Shown here: piece by piece, positions 22,462 to 34,300 of the stretch
Position numbering within the stretch: position 1 is the stretch's first letter
How the letters are laid out: the number at the start of each line of letters is the position of its first letter
Assembly: GCA_031216445.1 (NCBI GenBank)
Contig: CM062216.1
Span: 10,753,001 to 10,817,000 of the forward strand
DNA: 64,000 nucleotides
Reading direction: 5' to 3'
Source: Lateolabrax maculatus
Lineage: Eukaryota > Chordata > Actinopteri > Acropomatiformes > Lateolabracidae
Made by a program: the position numbers and the translations under genes
The notes under the pieces: model-generated
What the model was told of the DNA's origin: nothing
Seen by the model: the letters and a program-made list of their open reading frames with translations, nothing else
Databases searched by the model: none

Positions 22462-25400
22462 TTAGAAATACTGCCATTTTCCAAGGACTGTGTCTTTGAT
22501 TGCATCGACAAACTGTGCAGGCACCCAGTAGACCCAATATTGAGAGGCTTCTGTTGGACCCAACTGAAAAGCCTGCAGAAGGGGAGCAAAATGGTTATCA
22601 CATTAAATTATTTTACTGATGTTTGCATGTTCTACAAACATAACTGTAAATACAAAAAGGGGTTTGTATGCAAATCAACATGGCATTAAAAATGCAATGT
22701 CATACATGAAAATGTACATTTCTGCCTGTTGTAACATAAAAATGCTTTTAAATAAATCATCATTCAAAGGCCGTAAAGCTGGGTTTACTGTGCTGAGTTT
22801 AAGTAAACAGGTTGGATCACTAGTATCAATGACCGGCTTACTATTTTAGAGGAAAAGCTCCCTGCCCACTGACATTTTAAATAATCCAACTCCCCAGTGA
22901 TGCAGGAAGAGGCTTGTAGCAAGCAGCTGGCGTCACATTACATTCTTGAGCCACAACATTAAAAGTCATGATCCTTCCACTATTTTGCCCTACAGGTGTA
23001 ACAACACATTTATGTAGATCAATACATTGGTTCTGACAACTGCAATCTGACTGTATCAATCCAGCGTACATACTGTGATTCATACCATGAAACACGACTG
23101 AACTCCCACGCAATCTGATCTTACCTACACGTTCAGTCAGTGGCAAGTGGTAGTAAATGTCAACAAGGAAGCACGACAATCTGGAAATTCCCTTCAATTT
23201 CCATCTCTACAGTAGCCTAGACCTGGACTGTTTCTAAGCTACTTTTATGGTCTTGTTAACTTCCCATTCATTCATTCAAGATATAAGATTCTGTTGGTGG
23301 GTACAGTTATAGGACCTCATTCAGCGAAACATCAAGTTCAAAAATACATCCTCAACAAACACATCCTCAACTAAGCTTTACTATATTCTCCTAAACTGTT
23401 TATTCTTTATATCACTGCTCTTATGATACATCATTTTGTTCTCTTAAAAATAGATCCTGATCTCCATGAGACAACCTGATTCAATTAAGTTACTTGTTCC
23501 GGGACTTCAATTTCACTGACAATGAATAACAGGGGTGCCTTTAGACAGAAAGGTTAATCTAGAAAAAGCGCTGACATTTCCTGCTCCACTGCAGAGCCCA
23601 AAACAGCAAACGATGACCCCATCACTGTGACGCGCACATACTACAGTGACTTCAGTGAAGAGCTCCACTATCCACTCACACTCTTCACTTCCACAAGACA
23701 TTTTAAAGACAAAAACATAACTGAACTAAAATAATTTATTAATAAACTTCAGCCTCTTATTTTGCTTGTCTGAGCTTCTGAGCATTTCTCATTATGACTT
23801 TTTATAAAACAGATAAGTCTGGCATGCAGGCAGCAGTGAGAACAGTTACCATCATGTGATAGTCCTCATGGCCTTCAATGGGTTCAGACACTACGTTTTT
23901 AATGGAGCCCATCGGGACTTTCTCCGTTCTCTCTGTAGAGAAGAACACACAAAAATGAAGAACATTTAATCATCAATATGTTTGTGTTGCTGGGAAATTA
24001 GCAAAATGAGGCCAGCTACAATCTCACCCTTTGTGCCGAGCCACAACTGATCTTGCTCCAGTTTGAATGTGAGTCTAACTTTTCCTCCGGACTTGTTAAA
24101 CATTCCGGATAAAGGCACTGTTGGTAATCGTTCCTGTTAGCGGGACAAAGTAGTCAGTCAATGTGTCTGGTATTAAAATTATACAGTCAACATTCACCTG
24201 TTAAAACAGCTTTGGACTTCTATGGCAAGACAAACAAAAACACGGATTGATCGCCATTCATCCTCCCTCACCTTTGTTCCTTTAATAGCTGCCATTATGT
24301 CATCTGGTTTACCTTTGTCCAAAACTTTCCTGTGTTGCTGAAATAGAAGTGCGGGTTTAAAATCACGAAACTCCATAAATATTTGACTCTATTCTGCAGA
24401 AAAATCATTAATCTTACCTTTTGCCTGCATAAAGGCTCTTTCTTGTTTTCTTCAGCTTTAACTTCCTGCTGAATGACCTCTTTGGGTGTATTCACAGCTA
24501 ATACATCATTTATTGTAGATCCTACCACCATTATTTTTGCACCATTTGTAACCTTTATTTCACGTAGCGTCTTGTCCTCTGGAAGCAATCCTTTGTACAT
24601 CACTTTCTGCATTGCCGGTGGAAGACCTAGGAAGACAAAGGAAAACATCCGTTACGTTTTTACTCTTTTTGTGAATCACTCAAAACAGCCACCATAACAT
24701 TTAGTTTAAAGTGAATTAATGTGTGCTCTTACCAGTGAGAGAATGGATGCTCTCTTTTAGTTTGGCTCCGGTGTTATCAACAGGAATTTTCAGATCATAT
24801 TTATTCTTGTTCCAGATAATCTTCAAGTCCACCATCTCCTGCTCGTCATCTGCGTCGTCCCCATTGCTAATACTAGAGTCCTGAGTAGTGGCGTTTTCTG
24901 CATCTGTGTGAGACGTACTCTCTGTGTCACCTTTTTCAGCATCTTCACCTAGTGGTTCAGCTTCTTTTGGCTTTGCCTCAGTTTCCATTATGACTTCTTC
25001 ACTTCCTGAGCATAAAAACATTGGTTTAAATCCATGAAATGAAATTCTATACAGCTGCTGTTAGTTCTCAGAAAAGTATATCCCACATAGATGCAAATAT
25101 TTAGAAATACACATCTGGCATGTCCTACTTACCACAGAGATAGTCAGCATGCATGTGTGTCTTGCAATAATTCCATGTAAACAGTGTATAGTATATAAAG
25201 CCTATGGAAGAATGATATCTGTGCTTCTAGGAAGCCTGTCTGTTGTCTTTTTGTTAAGTAACCACAATGAAATACAGCCAAATTAAGTGAAGTTGCAGTT
25301 ATATTCTGGCCTGTAAGTAATTACACAATCAATTAAGCCAAACTTTTCAGTCCCTCACTTTCCATCCAAGTGTTTCATGCAGTGTTTAATACTGGATGTG

Positions 25401-26475
25401 GACCACCTTGCCTGAAATAATAACCACTGACACAATAAAAAAATAATACTCTTATATAAAATAAAAAAATTAGAGCAGTTGTGCTATTTCACACAGCAAA
25501 TGCCTTACATTTGAAGGAGGAAACCCAGCTCACCTTTTGTTTTGAGGTTGTCACATCACATTCCTATCAAGTCATATAAACTATCTCTCATTTAAAATAA
25601 GTAACTTATTTTCTGACTTTACACATGATTTGTACCATCAAACTCTACACGGCCTCTTAATTTTGGAGGCTTTAATTCAATACAGTGTGTTAGCTGGTTC
25701 TTAATAAGTCATTTGTTTGCTATTCTTACGGCTCTCTTTAGTATACGTATAAAGTATAAAATAAATTCAGTTTCTATTGTATGCATTTCCCCACAGCTCC
25801 ACACAAAGCGTAGTTAAAGCGATCAGACCGCAGTGCAAAGTGAGTAATGAAGTCTAGTTTCGCTGACCTCTCTCGGTCTCTCTCTCTCTCTGTCGCGGAC
25901 TTTCTAGCTCTTTCCATTGCTGTTTTTTTTTTTTTTTTTTTTTCTCCCCCCATCTAGGCAGCACCTCTTACTTGCGCGCCGGACAACGGGGCGAATAAAA
26001 GCGTGAACCCAAACAGACGCAAACCCGCACCCGCAGATCACCGGGTCCTGCAACACGGTTGGCCTTATAGGTTACAAAACCGAAAACGTTCACGTTAACG
26101 CACCGTGCGTTGGTACTTCGTCGTTACCGTTCATAACCCCACCACACCGTGTTGGCCCCCCGGCAGCGAGAGTCAACAGCTCTGAAGCCGACAGCGGCGA
26201 AATCCCCCGACATTAACTTCAGTCCTCCACGAACCAGGCGAAATTTGACTGATGTTAGCCGTCGTTAACGTTAGCTGGCTACAACACTGGTGAACACTTC
26301 AGGAATAACGTTGCGCTAAAAACGTGCATTTACATTTCACCACACCAACAGCGTCGCATATTAACATGTCAATCACAAAACGTGTGTTATTCCATTAGCG
26401 GTGTCGGGGCTAAATGGAAAGATATGAAGGAAATACTGCTGTGTCTTCTGAATACCCACCATCCTGGGTCGCCAT
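22462..26475 (-). CDS. ubfd1: ubiquitin domain-containing protein UBFD1
   Basis: Conserved polyubiquitin-binding protein linked to NF-kB signalling. Minus-strand coding exons are 26475-26460, 25005-24733, 24626-24418, 24337-24272, 24133-24028, 23932-23850 and 22572-22462. Phases close to 287 aa (human 309). The first coding exon holds only MATQD plus one base. Residues about 7-60 are an acidic, low-complexity tail. A ubiquitin-like domain spans about 63-133 (VDLKIIWNKNKYDL..VMYKGLLPEDKTL..GAKIMVVGS). Next comes a conserved hinge (VLAVNTPKE..KKEPLCRQ) and the C-terminal UBFD1 domain (RLPTVPLSGM, KVRLTFKLEQDQLW, EPIEGHEDYHMM, YWVYWVPAQFVDAIKD, ending GKWQYF). Splice sites are canonical. Intron 1 is about 1.45 kb and contains a poly(T) run and a CT-rich stretch. 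Confidence 0.96.
25878..25943. repeat. CT-rich run and poly(T) in ubfd1 intron 1
   Basis: A TCTCTC run at about 25878-25893 is followed by a T-run of about 21 at 25923-25943. Simple sequence, probably unstable in length. Confidence 0.9.
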
Positions 26476-26800
26476 GATGATTGTGTACAATCCGTTGTAG
26501 GTTGTGGCAAAGAGATTACAGAGAGCAGGATGAGTCTGATATTCAGGAAGCAGAGGTCGAGAGCTACGAAAGTCGAGTTAAAGCGCACCTTTACGCATGA
26601 CAGCGTAGAAAACATAAACAGAACAATGTATCTTTTAAAATGGCATAATAACTATAGCCATACTCGCTGTCACGACGTAAAAACATTTGTAATTTCAGTT
26701 AGCCGGTGGACGGGCAGACACAATGGAAGTACGCATGCGCCGCCGACACTTACTGCAGATAAAGTGGATTTTGATTTTTTATTCATAACCAAGCGAATAC
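25960..26800 (-). promoter_or_regulatory. CpG-rich promoter region around the first exon of ubfd1
   Basis: CpG dinucleotides are dense on both sides of the ubfd1 start codon (26475). ACGCATGCGC at 26731-26740 matches the palindromic NRF1 site, common in CpG-island housekeeping promoters, and lies about 255 bases upstream of the ATG. No TATA box is evident. Confidence 0.6.
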
Positions 26801-28080
26801 TGTGTCAGTATAAGGTTGTCAAATAAGCCTGCCGAAAAACAAAGACTTTCATTAGAATCGCTGAAAACACGAACTGTGCAATATTGCCACATACGGGAAT
26901 TTTGGCAAATCCGGAAGTGAGTGGCAGTGACTCCTCTCGCTTTGCTAAGCCTCTTTGTCATTGTGGCAGCAAAAGCAGACACCGAGAGGTGGCACTTTAC
27001 TCTGCTGCTATTGGTTCAGTTTTTCTTCTTCCTTCATAATGGATGACGTTTGGTGTTTAAAATGATGCATTATCGCCTACTATTGGAGTCTAGGAAACAT
27101 CTCCAATCGTAACAAATTAAAATGTAACCCTCCTCTCCCTTTTTATAACTTTGACAATCTTATGGTACAACCACCTGGTATCACCACACGCTCTGTCTTT
27201 GTGGCCACTTCAGTAGAGAGTTACTTTTTATTGCCATGACAGTCATTTGAGAAATTGGCTCACTTACCAGGGCCTATATTATGATATGTATGATAATTGT
27301 AGAACAAACTGGCTTCCTCTTTTCCTGTACACTTAATTCACAGTATGAATCTGAAACTTGTGCCAGAAAAATGGGGCAAATAGAAAAAAAAAGCATTAGG
27401 CTCCCTAATATGTAGGTTGAACCATTTCAGATGAGTCACTCCATTAATGGACTCATATGACCTGAACATCTTATCTCCTACAGGCCTATTCCCCATTGTT
27501 TTATGATTCTCTTATTTACAACTCTTGAATGGGTTCTATGAGTTTGTCCATGACATTTCCTCTAATATTCAGTCAATAAATTAAATGAATGTAATGATAA
27601 ACACACAGAGACTCAGTTGATGTGAGTTATCTGGTCACAATGTAAGTATTGTCATCCCTCTTGATTGATCTTATGTTACATTTTGGTTTAAAATACCATC
27701 AATTTAAGGATCTTTGTCTCCTTATGTCAGAGGCTTTGTGTTTACACTACTTCTTACATGTGGGCTCATTACATGCCGTGTGTAACAGTGCAACAGAAAC
27801 AAGAGTTTCCTAACGTTAAAGGCCTACACAGTGACACTGAAAGCTCTGAAAGTTTTCCCCTTCACGGGAGAATATTCCTCCTGGTTACCTCTGGAAGGCA
27901 GCAAAGCCAAACGGGTCTAAATGACCGCAAATTGCGCAAAAAAAAAAAAAGAGGGAGAAGAAGAGGAAGAAGAAGCTGGAGCGGGCGAAGACAACCATGA
28001 CGAAGAAGTCGAAGAGGAGAAAGGAAGACCGCACGAAATTAGTTTTAATAAAAGTCACAAGCTGTCATGCGTACTTGGCA
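26800..28080. other. intergenic between divergent ubfd1 and mfsd11
   Basis: No exon-like block was found. A purine-rich tract (about 27936-28030, mostly GAA/GAG/AAG) opens a lysine/glutamate-rich frame on the plus strand. It has no family similarity and looks like low-complexity DNA upstream of the mfsd11 promoter. Confidence 0.55.
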
Positions 28081-28363
28081 TGAGAGGAGGGAAGTGTCCT
28101 CACAACAGCGCCGCTGTCCCACACTCCGCACGACGGCCCGGCCCTGCTCACCGCCGCTGTTTTGCGCATTAAAACTGTAACCAAACAGTTACGCGAAGTC
28201 AAAGTTTAGAGGCGCGACCTCAGTGACATGACTGCGCCCGAGGGGCTGGCGGATCCGGCCGGGAGCCTCTGCTAGATGTGCTCCGGTGAGCGGGACAGCG
28301 CAGCGTTATCCGCGGCAATAAATGTGAAATGCATTGTTGGGACCAGTGAGAGACAGACACGCC
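28080..28363 (+). promoter_or_regulatory. CpG-rich promoter and leader of mfsd11
   Basis: CpG-dense sequence runs up to the mfsd11 ATG at 28364, whose context GACACGCCATGG is a good Kozak match (G at +4). No TATA box is seen. The start of transcription cannot be placed precisely. Confidence 0.55.
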
Positions 28364-31300
28364 ATGGCAGACAGACGGACCTTCAACGTTGTGATTTTGG
28401 GTGTGGGGTTCCTGTTCATTTTCACCGCCTTCACCACCTGCGGGAACGTTGAAGTGAGTTCACGGACTTTATTTACTGAGTTTGCTCGTCATGCTGTGAG
28501 TCACATGTGATGGTCCTGTTGCCTCTGAAAGCTTCTTCTTAGACAGCCCGCAGAAGACACTGATTTTCTTTCTTTCTCTCTATTTTAATGGCTGGAACAG
28601 ATTTTTTCTCTGACTCTCAGCTCATTAAAAACTTGAAGATAATGACGTGCTGCACACGTCTGTAACTGTTATGTGCCATTAGGAATACGTCGACAACACA
28701 CACACACACACACACACACACACCAATACAACCCAATTCTTCTCAGTCTTTACATTTATTTTTCTTATGTATTTTTAAAAAGTTACTCCTACTATAATTA
28801 CTTATGTCTAATGAGCAGTGGGAACACATGTCATCAGAGCTGTATGTCAGGCGCGTCTCGTGTTTCTAATTTTCTTCAATGGTCAGTGAAATTATCAAAC
28901 CGGATGAATGACTGGAGGGCATTAATAGGACCCATTTTGTCTAATCTTACCCTGCGCTTCACTGACGTTTTTTTTTTTCCCTTTTCTTCCTTTTTTTTTC
29001 TTCTCATCTTACGTTTAGCAAACGGTGGTGAAAAGCCTGGGGAACAACACCTTCAGTGGAAGTGGGTACCACAGGTAGGTCCTGCGGGTCCTCGCAGTTC
29101 ATTGTAACCAACAATTACATTTTCAAGTGGAACCGGATTAACAAGTCTCCTTGCCTTCTTCGCAGTCTCGGAATCATCTATGGGGTCTTTTCCTTCTCCA
29201 ATTTACTCGCGCCTACAGTCGTTGCGGTGATTGGACCCAAAATGACCATGTTTTTGAGCGGCCTACTTTACAGGTAAACGTTGTCATGGTGACTGCATGC
29301 ACGCCGTGGAGGAAAGATGCGGAGGCTGAAACATGTCGCGCCTTCACTGTTCTGCACGCTTTCTGTCTAGTGGGTACATCGCTGTGTTCATCCTCCCTTC
29401 CACCTGGGCCTTTTACTTGACCTCTGTGCTGATCGGCATAGGAGCAGCCAGTAAGTCCCTCTGCCATCAATGTCCCTTCAACATCAGATAGGAAAGTCTT
29501 TTCACATTTGGTTATTTATCTTGCTTGTTTTTGTAGGGTTGCAACTAGCTATTAGTTACATTGTTGTTTATTCGTAATGTCTATAGAATGCCAGAAAATA
29601 GGGAAAATGCTCATTATTTTCTTGTTTTGTCCCACCAACACTCCAGTACCCACTACCATGTATGTCGAGGAAAAACAGCAAATCCTCACATTTCAGAGGT
29701 TGAAACTAGGAAATTAAATTAGTCAATTATCAGTCGTTTCAGCTCTAGCTTACAGTTTAATTGTATGCCATTTGTTTAATTTTTTTTTTTTATTAAGAAT
29801 AGGCAGTTTACCATTTTTCAGCTTGGCACATACTGAGTCACATCCAATTTATAAAAAAGTGCACATCAACATTTGGCCAGGACACAGTGTGTTAACAATA
29901 GCCAAAAATACTGATGCACATACATACTTCAGCTTGGTTCCTTTTGGTTTTTGCAGCCTATGCAAGCTCAGTTTCTGTGTTAAAATCCAAATAGTGTTTA
30001 ATCATGCATACAGGGATTATCATGACCGGGATGTGTTGATGCGTATAAACAGTATATTCCAAATTAGACCTTTAATGGGTTAGGAACTGTTTCTGTAAAT
30101 AGTGTGCAGCACTTTGAGCATGCTCATAGATGTTAGTGAAACTACTGTGAAAGCAGCCCTCCACTGAGCATACTGGAAAAATGAAGAAAAATGATTTGAG
30201 GCTTTTTTTAATATGCCATCAAATCATTGCAGTGTGATGAATTTTTATCATGTCCCACGGCTACTGTGGGTTAGATGCATTACTTACCAATACAGAAAGA
30301 TAATTTTTCACTTCATGCAGGCAATTAACTGACTGGTTAATTTTTTTTCCCCCTCAAATGACCTCTTTTACTCACTTTCCTGCAGTGCTTTGGACAGCTC
30401 AAGGACACTTTCTGGTGGAAAACTCAGAGGCTGCCACCATCAACAGGAACACAGGGATGTTCTGGGCTCTCTTACAGTGCAGGTATGCAGCTACTCACAC
30501 AGCAATGATAGACTACAGTCTTTCAGTCCATTCCATGGTAATAGACGCAGCCCCATTACCTCCGTGCATTACTTCATTTAAAAGTTCAAAGGATCATTTA
30601 AACCACAATGCATTTTAATACTTGAACTGTGGCTGGTGTTTTTTATTTGAGAATCTAAAAATCCTCTTAAGTTGCTCTCTTTACCAACCCAAGTTTGCTA
30701 TTAATTATCCTGCATTATATTGTTTTTTCAGATCATTACATTTAGGGCATGAAACACAACTTCTTTTTCTCTTTTAGTTTGATGCAACTATTCCAGTTGA
30801 TCAAAGACATAATTACACATTGGCAGCCAAAATACTGTTCTGTCTGTGTTTTTAGGATATTACTGCGTGCCTTATTTAAAAATATATTTCATAAATCATG
30901 TTACAAATTGTCATGTCTGTCAAAATATAAAAGACGCCCATGCCTCTTAAAACAGAGTTCTGCAGGTGAGAGTTTTGGCCTTTTCATCTCTTGTATTTGG
31001 CACACTGCTCTTGCACACTGGCTTGGACAACTAATTTGTATTTGTTAAAATATGCAAATTGATTTAGTATAATAATTACATTGGCTGTCACCTGCGCCAA
31101 AGCTCACAATAGGGCAATGCTAATCTGACTCTGCAGTGGTGATCCCTGCCACAGTAAACTTATGAATCAGTTCCTCACAGCCTGCAGACACACACACACA
31201 CACACACATACACACAGAATGCAGTTACTGTCATCTTTTATGAATAACCCTGTTATCCCTTTGGGACTCATTTCTCATCTACATTTTTTAGTTTAGGTGA

Positions 31301-34300
31301 TATGTAATTAAAGACAGAAATAGATCTTACAATTTTATAGGACTGCACTGTTCACCATAAAAGACAAATAAACAGTTTAAAATAAACAGAAATGCAGATT
31401 ATGGTGTTTATAAAATCAGTGTTTGAGTCCACAGTCCTTCTTCTTCGCTTTTTCTGTCTGTCAAACATGATTTCTCAGATGACATTTCAGATAGAACTCA
31501 ACAGCCAGTGTTTTTTTTAATTACACTGATGGTCCTAATGAGTTTCTTTAATTAAAGGTCAACATTTTAAACAGTGAAAGCCCCTGAGTCTTAAACCAGA
31601 AGTTTGATTTACACGGCTTCAGGACAAATACATAGTTCCATTGTTAATTCTTGATCTTACAAACACCCTCATGTCAAGGTCTATTTAATAGCCTTTTCTG
31701 GACTTTCAATCATATCATGTGATCTCCATCCTTAAAGTGATTGAAAAACATTGGAAATCTGAACATCTATAATTCCATGACATGGAGCGACACGGATCAT
31801 GTAATATGATTGAAAGGTCCAGAACAGCTAATAAATGGATGGTAAAATCACCCAAAGAGGGTTTAGTGAGACAAAGAAAAAAGCAAATTCAACATAGTTT
31901 CATGAAAAAATATATTTCTATGACTTACCAGAAAACATTAAAACACTGGAGGTTTTCACTCAGCAGCCATTAAAAGTCTATGTGAAATGCCTTTTGTATT
32001 TGCGTTAATATCACGTTTGTCATTTACTCACTTAATTTACCTATTTTATCTTCTTCACAGCATGTTGTTTGGCAATCTTTACATTTATTTTGACTGGAAT
32101 GGAAGAACAGAGATATCAGGTAGGGTTAAACTTGAGTAAGTATTGCCCTGAGTATAATAGAAAATATAGTATGATGATGTAAGCAGAAGGTTATGTGATT
32201 GATTGGTTATACTGAATGAGCTCAAGCTTAATGTTGTTGATATATCTTGTGTATTTTAATAAAGCGCTTTATTTTAATCTTCCTCTCCTAGACAGCAGCA
32301 GGAAAAACATTTTTCTGTCCCTGTTGGTCACCTCCATACTCGGCACACTCAGCTTCCTGGTGCTGAGAAAGAGCCATCATGAAGAGGAGATGCTCTCTGA
32401 AGAGGAAGGGCAGTCGCTGCTCTCTACTCGCATGATGTAAATGAATATCCTTTAGACAATTACACGTTTTTCACTGTAGACTCACAAAATCACTCAGACT
32501 ATATAAAAATGCCTGAACCACTACTGAACAAGGACACAGAACACCAAGTGATGAATAAAAATGAATAGTATGTTTTATGCTGCATATTCAAATATATGAG
32601 TGAGAACACGAAAAAAAAGTTGTCAATTTACCTTCGATCCAGTTGACCATGTTAACCTATAATCAAACCACCTGAGAAATTATAACTTTTGTCAAATAAC
32701 CTTGAATTTTGCACGGGTTTTCAAGATGACTTACCACTGCAGTTCTGCAGGAGTTTCAAATCACTCTCGTCCTTCACAAAAATGACACCGACCATTTTTC
32801 TCCAGATCACTGCAATTTTGACGGAGTCAACCTAATCACCACACTTTACACAAGTAGGGTGCAATCAGGCAGATTTGGGGGCAGCTGGGATGGAGACGTT
32901 CTCTTTGAGAGTGACAGCGATTAAAGACCCCAAGTTCCCCAGACATGGCCCTCAATGTTATTTCAGACATTTAAATGCTTATGACTTGAATCTAGACAAA
33001 GTTGTTATTATTTATTTTTTTTTTTTACTCAAATCATGAGGTGAAAAGTATAGCTGGCATCAAGGACCACTGAAAGTTGTGGAGAAAATACATGGCCAGA
33101 AAAGGCCCAGATGCAAGGATACGTATAGGACATTTTGACACAAGGGAAATCAGCTTTGTTAAAATCACGATGAGACCAAATTTAGTAGATCATATAGAAA
33201 TCTTGTTAGCGTCATCATTTTTGATGAAACGTATTGTCTTAGCCTGTTTCTGTCGGTCCTGTGGCAGGAGATTGTGTTTACAAACTGTTTGGGGTATCTC
33301 CCGGGTGCGGGTATTTGATCCTCGCTTATTGTCTTTGAGTTTGAGAGTGTGCACGATTCCAACAGCATAACAAGGAATCCTATGGGGAACCATCATTTAC
33401 TGTGAATAACACTTTTTTTGTGCAGTGTGTTGGGATTTTTAGGAATCCTTGTGATCTTTATGCAGCTAAAGTCTCTTTGATGTGTAAATCACTTCACCTG
33501 TTCTTCCCTTGAAGAAAGTTATATCATTGTTTGTGTGTGCAGTTTATTTCCATTGATTAATTTCAGCTTTGTAGAAGTTAACATTGATTTATTTTCTGTT
33601 GTTCAGGTATAAGCACAGAGCAAACACTGCCATTCAGGATGCCAAGTCAGAATTCAGTAAGTTTTTATTTATCTGTGGTTACATAGATACATAATGAAAA
33701 GGCATGAAAGCCTTATTTTCCTTTTCTTTTCTGTTCTGTGGCATACAGCAGGTAACCTGTAGTTAGACACTTCACTGCTCTTAGTCTGAAAGTAGCAGGC
33801 AGTCACAGACAGTTTTGTTTTTCTTCAAGTGAAGATTGCTTTTATCTGGATAAAACTATTCTAGCATTACAACAGAGTACACAAAAACTGTCTGTGCTGG
33901 ACTTTTATTTCAGATTATATCTCTGTTTGTCAACAGGAAACTGTGCTGCACTTGCACCTGCTGTCAGTGCAGCCTGAAGTTGTTTGGATGCCCAGATTGC
34001 TCTTTGTCTTGCGTGTATCTTGAGTGCATGTAGGCTTGTGTACACCTGTCTTAAAGGTATTGGGTTTATCAAAGATACACGCTGATTTATGTCAAGAAGG
34101 GGCATCCAGGCATACGTAAACAAACCTATTGGGAAACTCCTTTTTTTACTGAGTGAAATTCTCTCTTGGGTGTTTTTCCACCTGCATTTAAATTTGGCTT
34201 TTTGGCTTATTCTTGATGGAATATTTCCCCATCATTTACCTGCATTGAATTTAACTCTTTAATTCTCAGTGGTTACCGGGGCCTTTGTACTTTCATCTGA

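Noticed and set aside
27921..28172. Lys/Glu-rich frame upstream of mfsd11
   Set aside because: Produced by a low-complexity purine tract, with no similarity and no link to mfsd11 by splicing.
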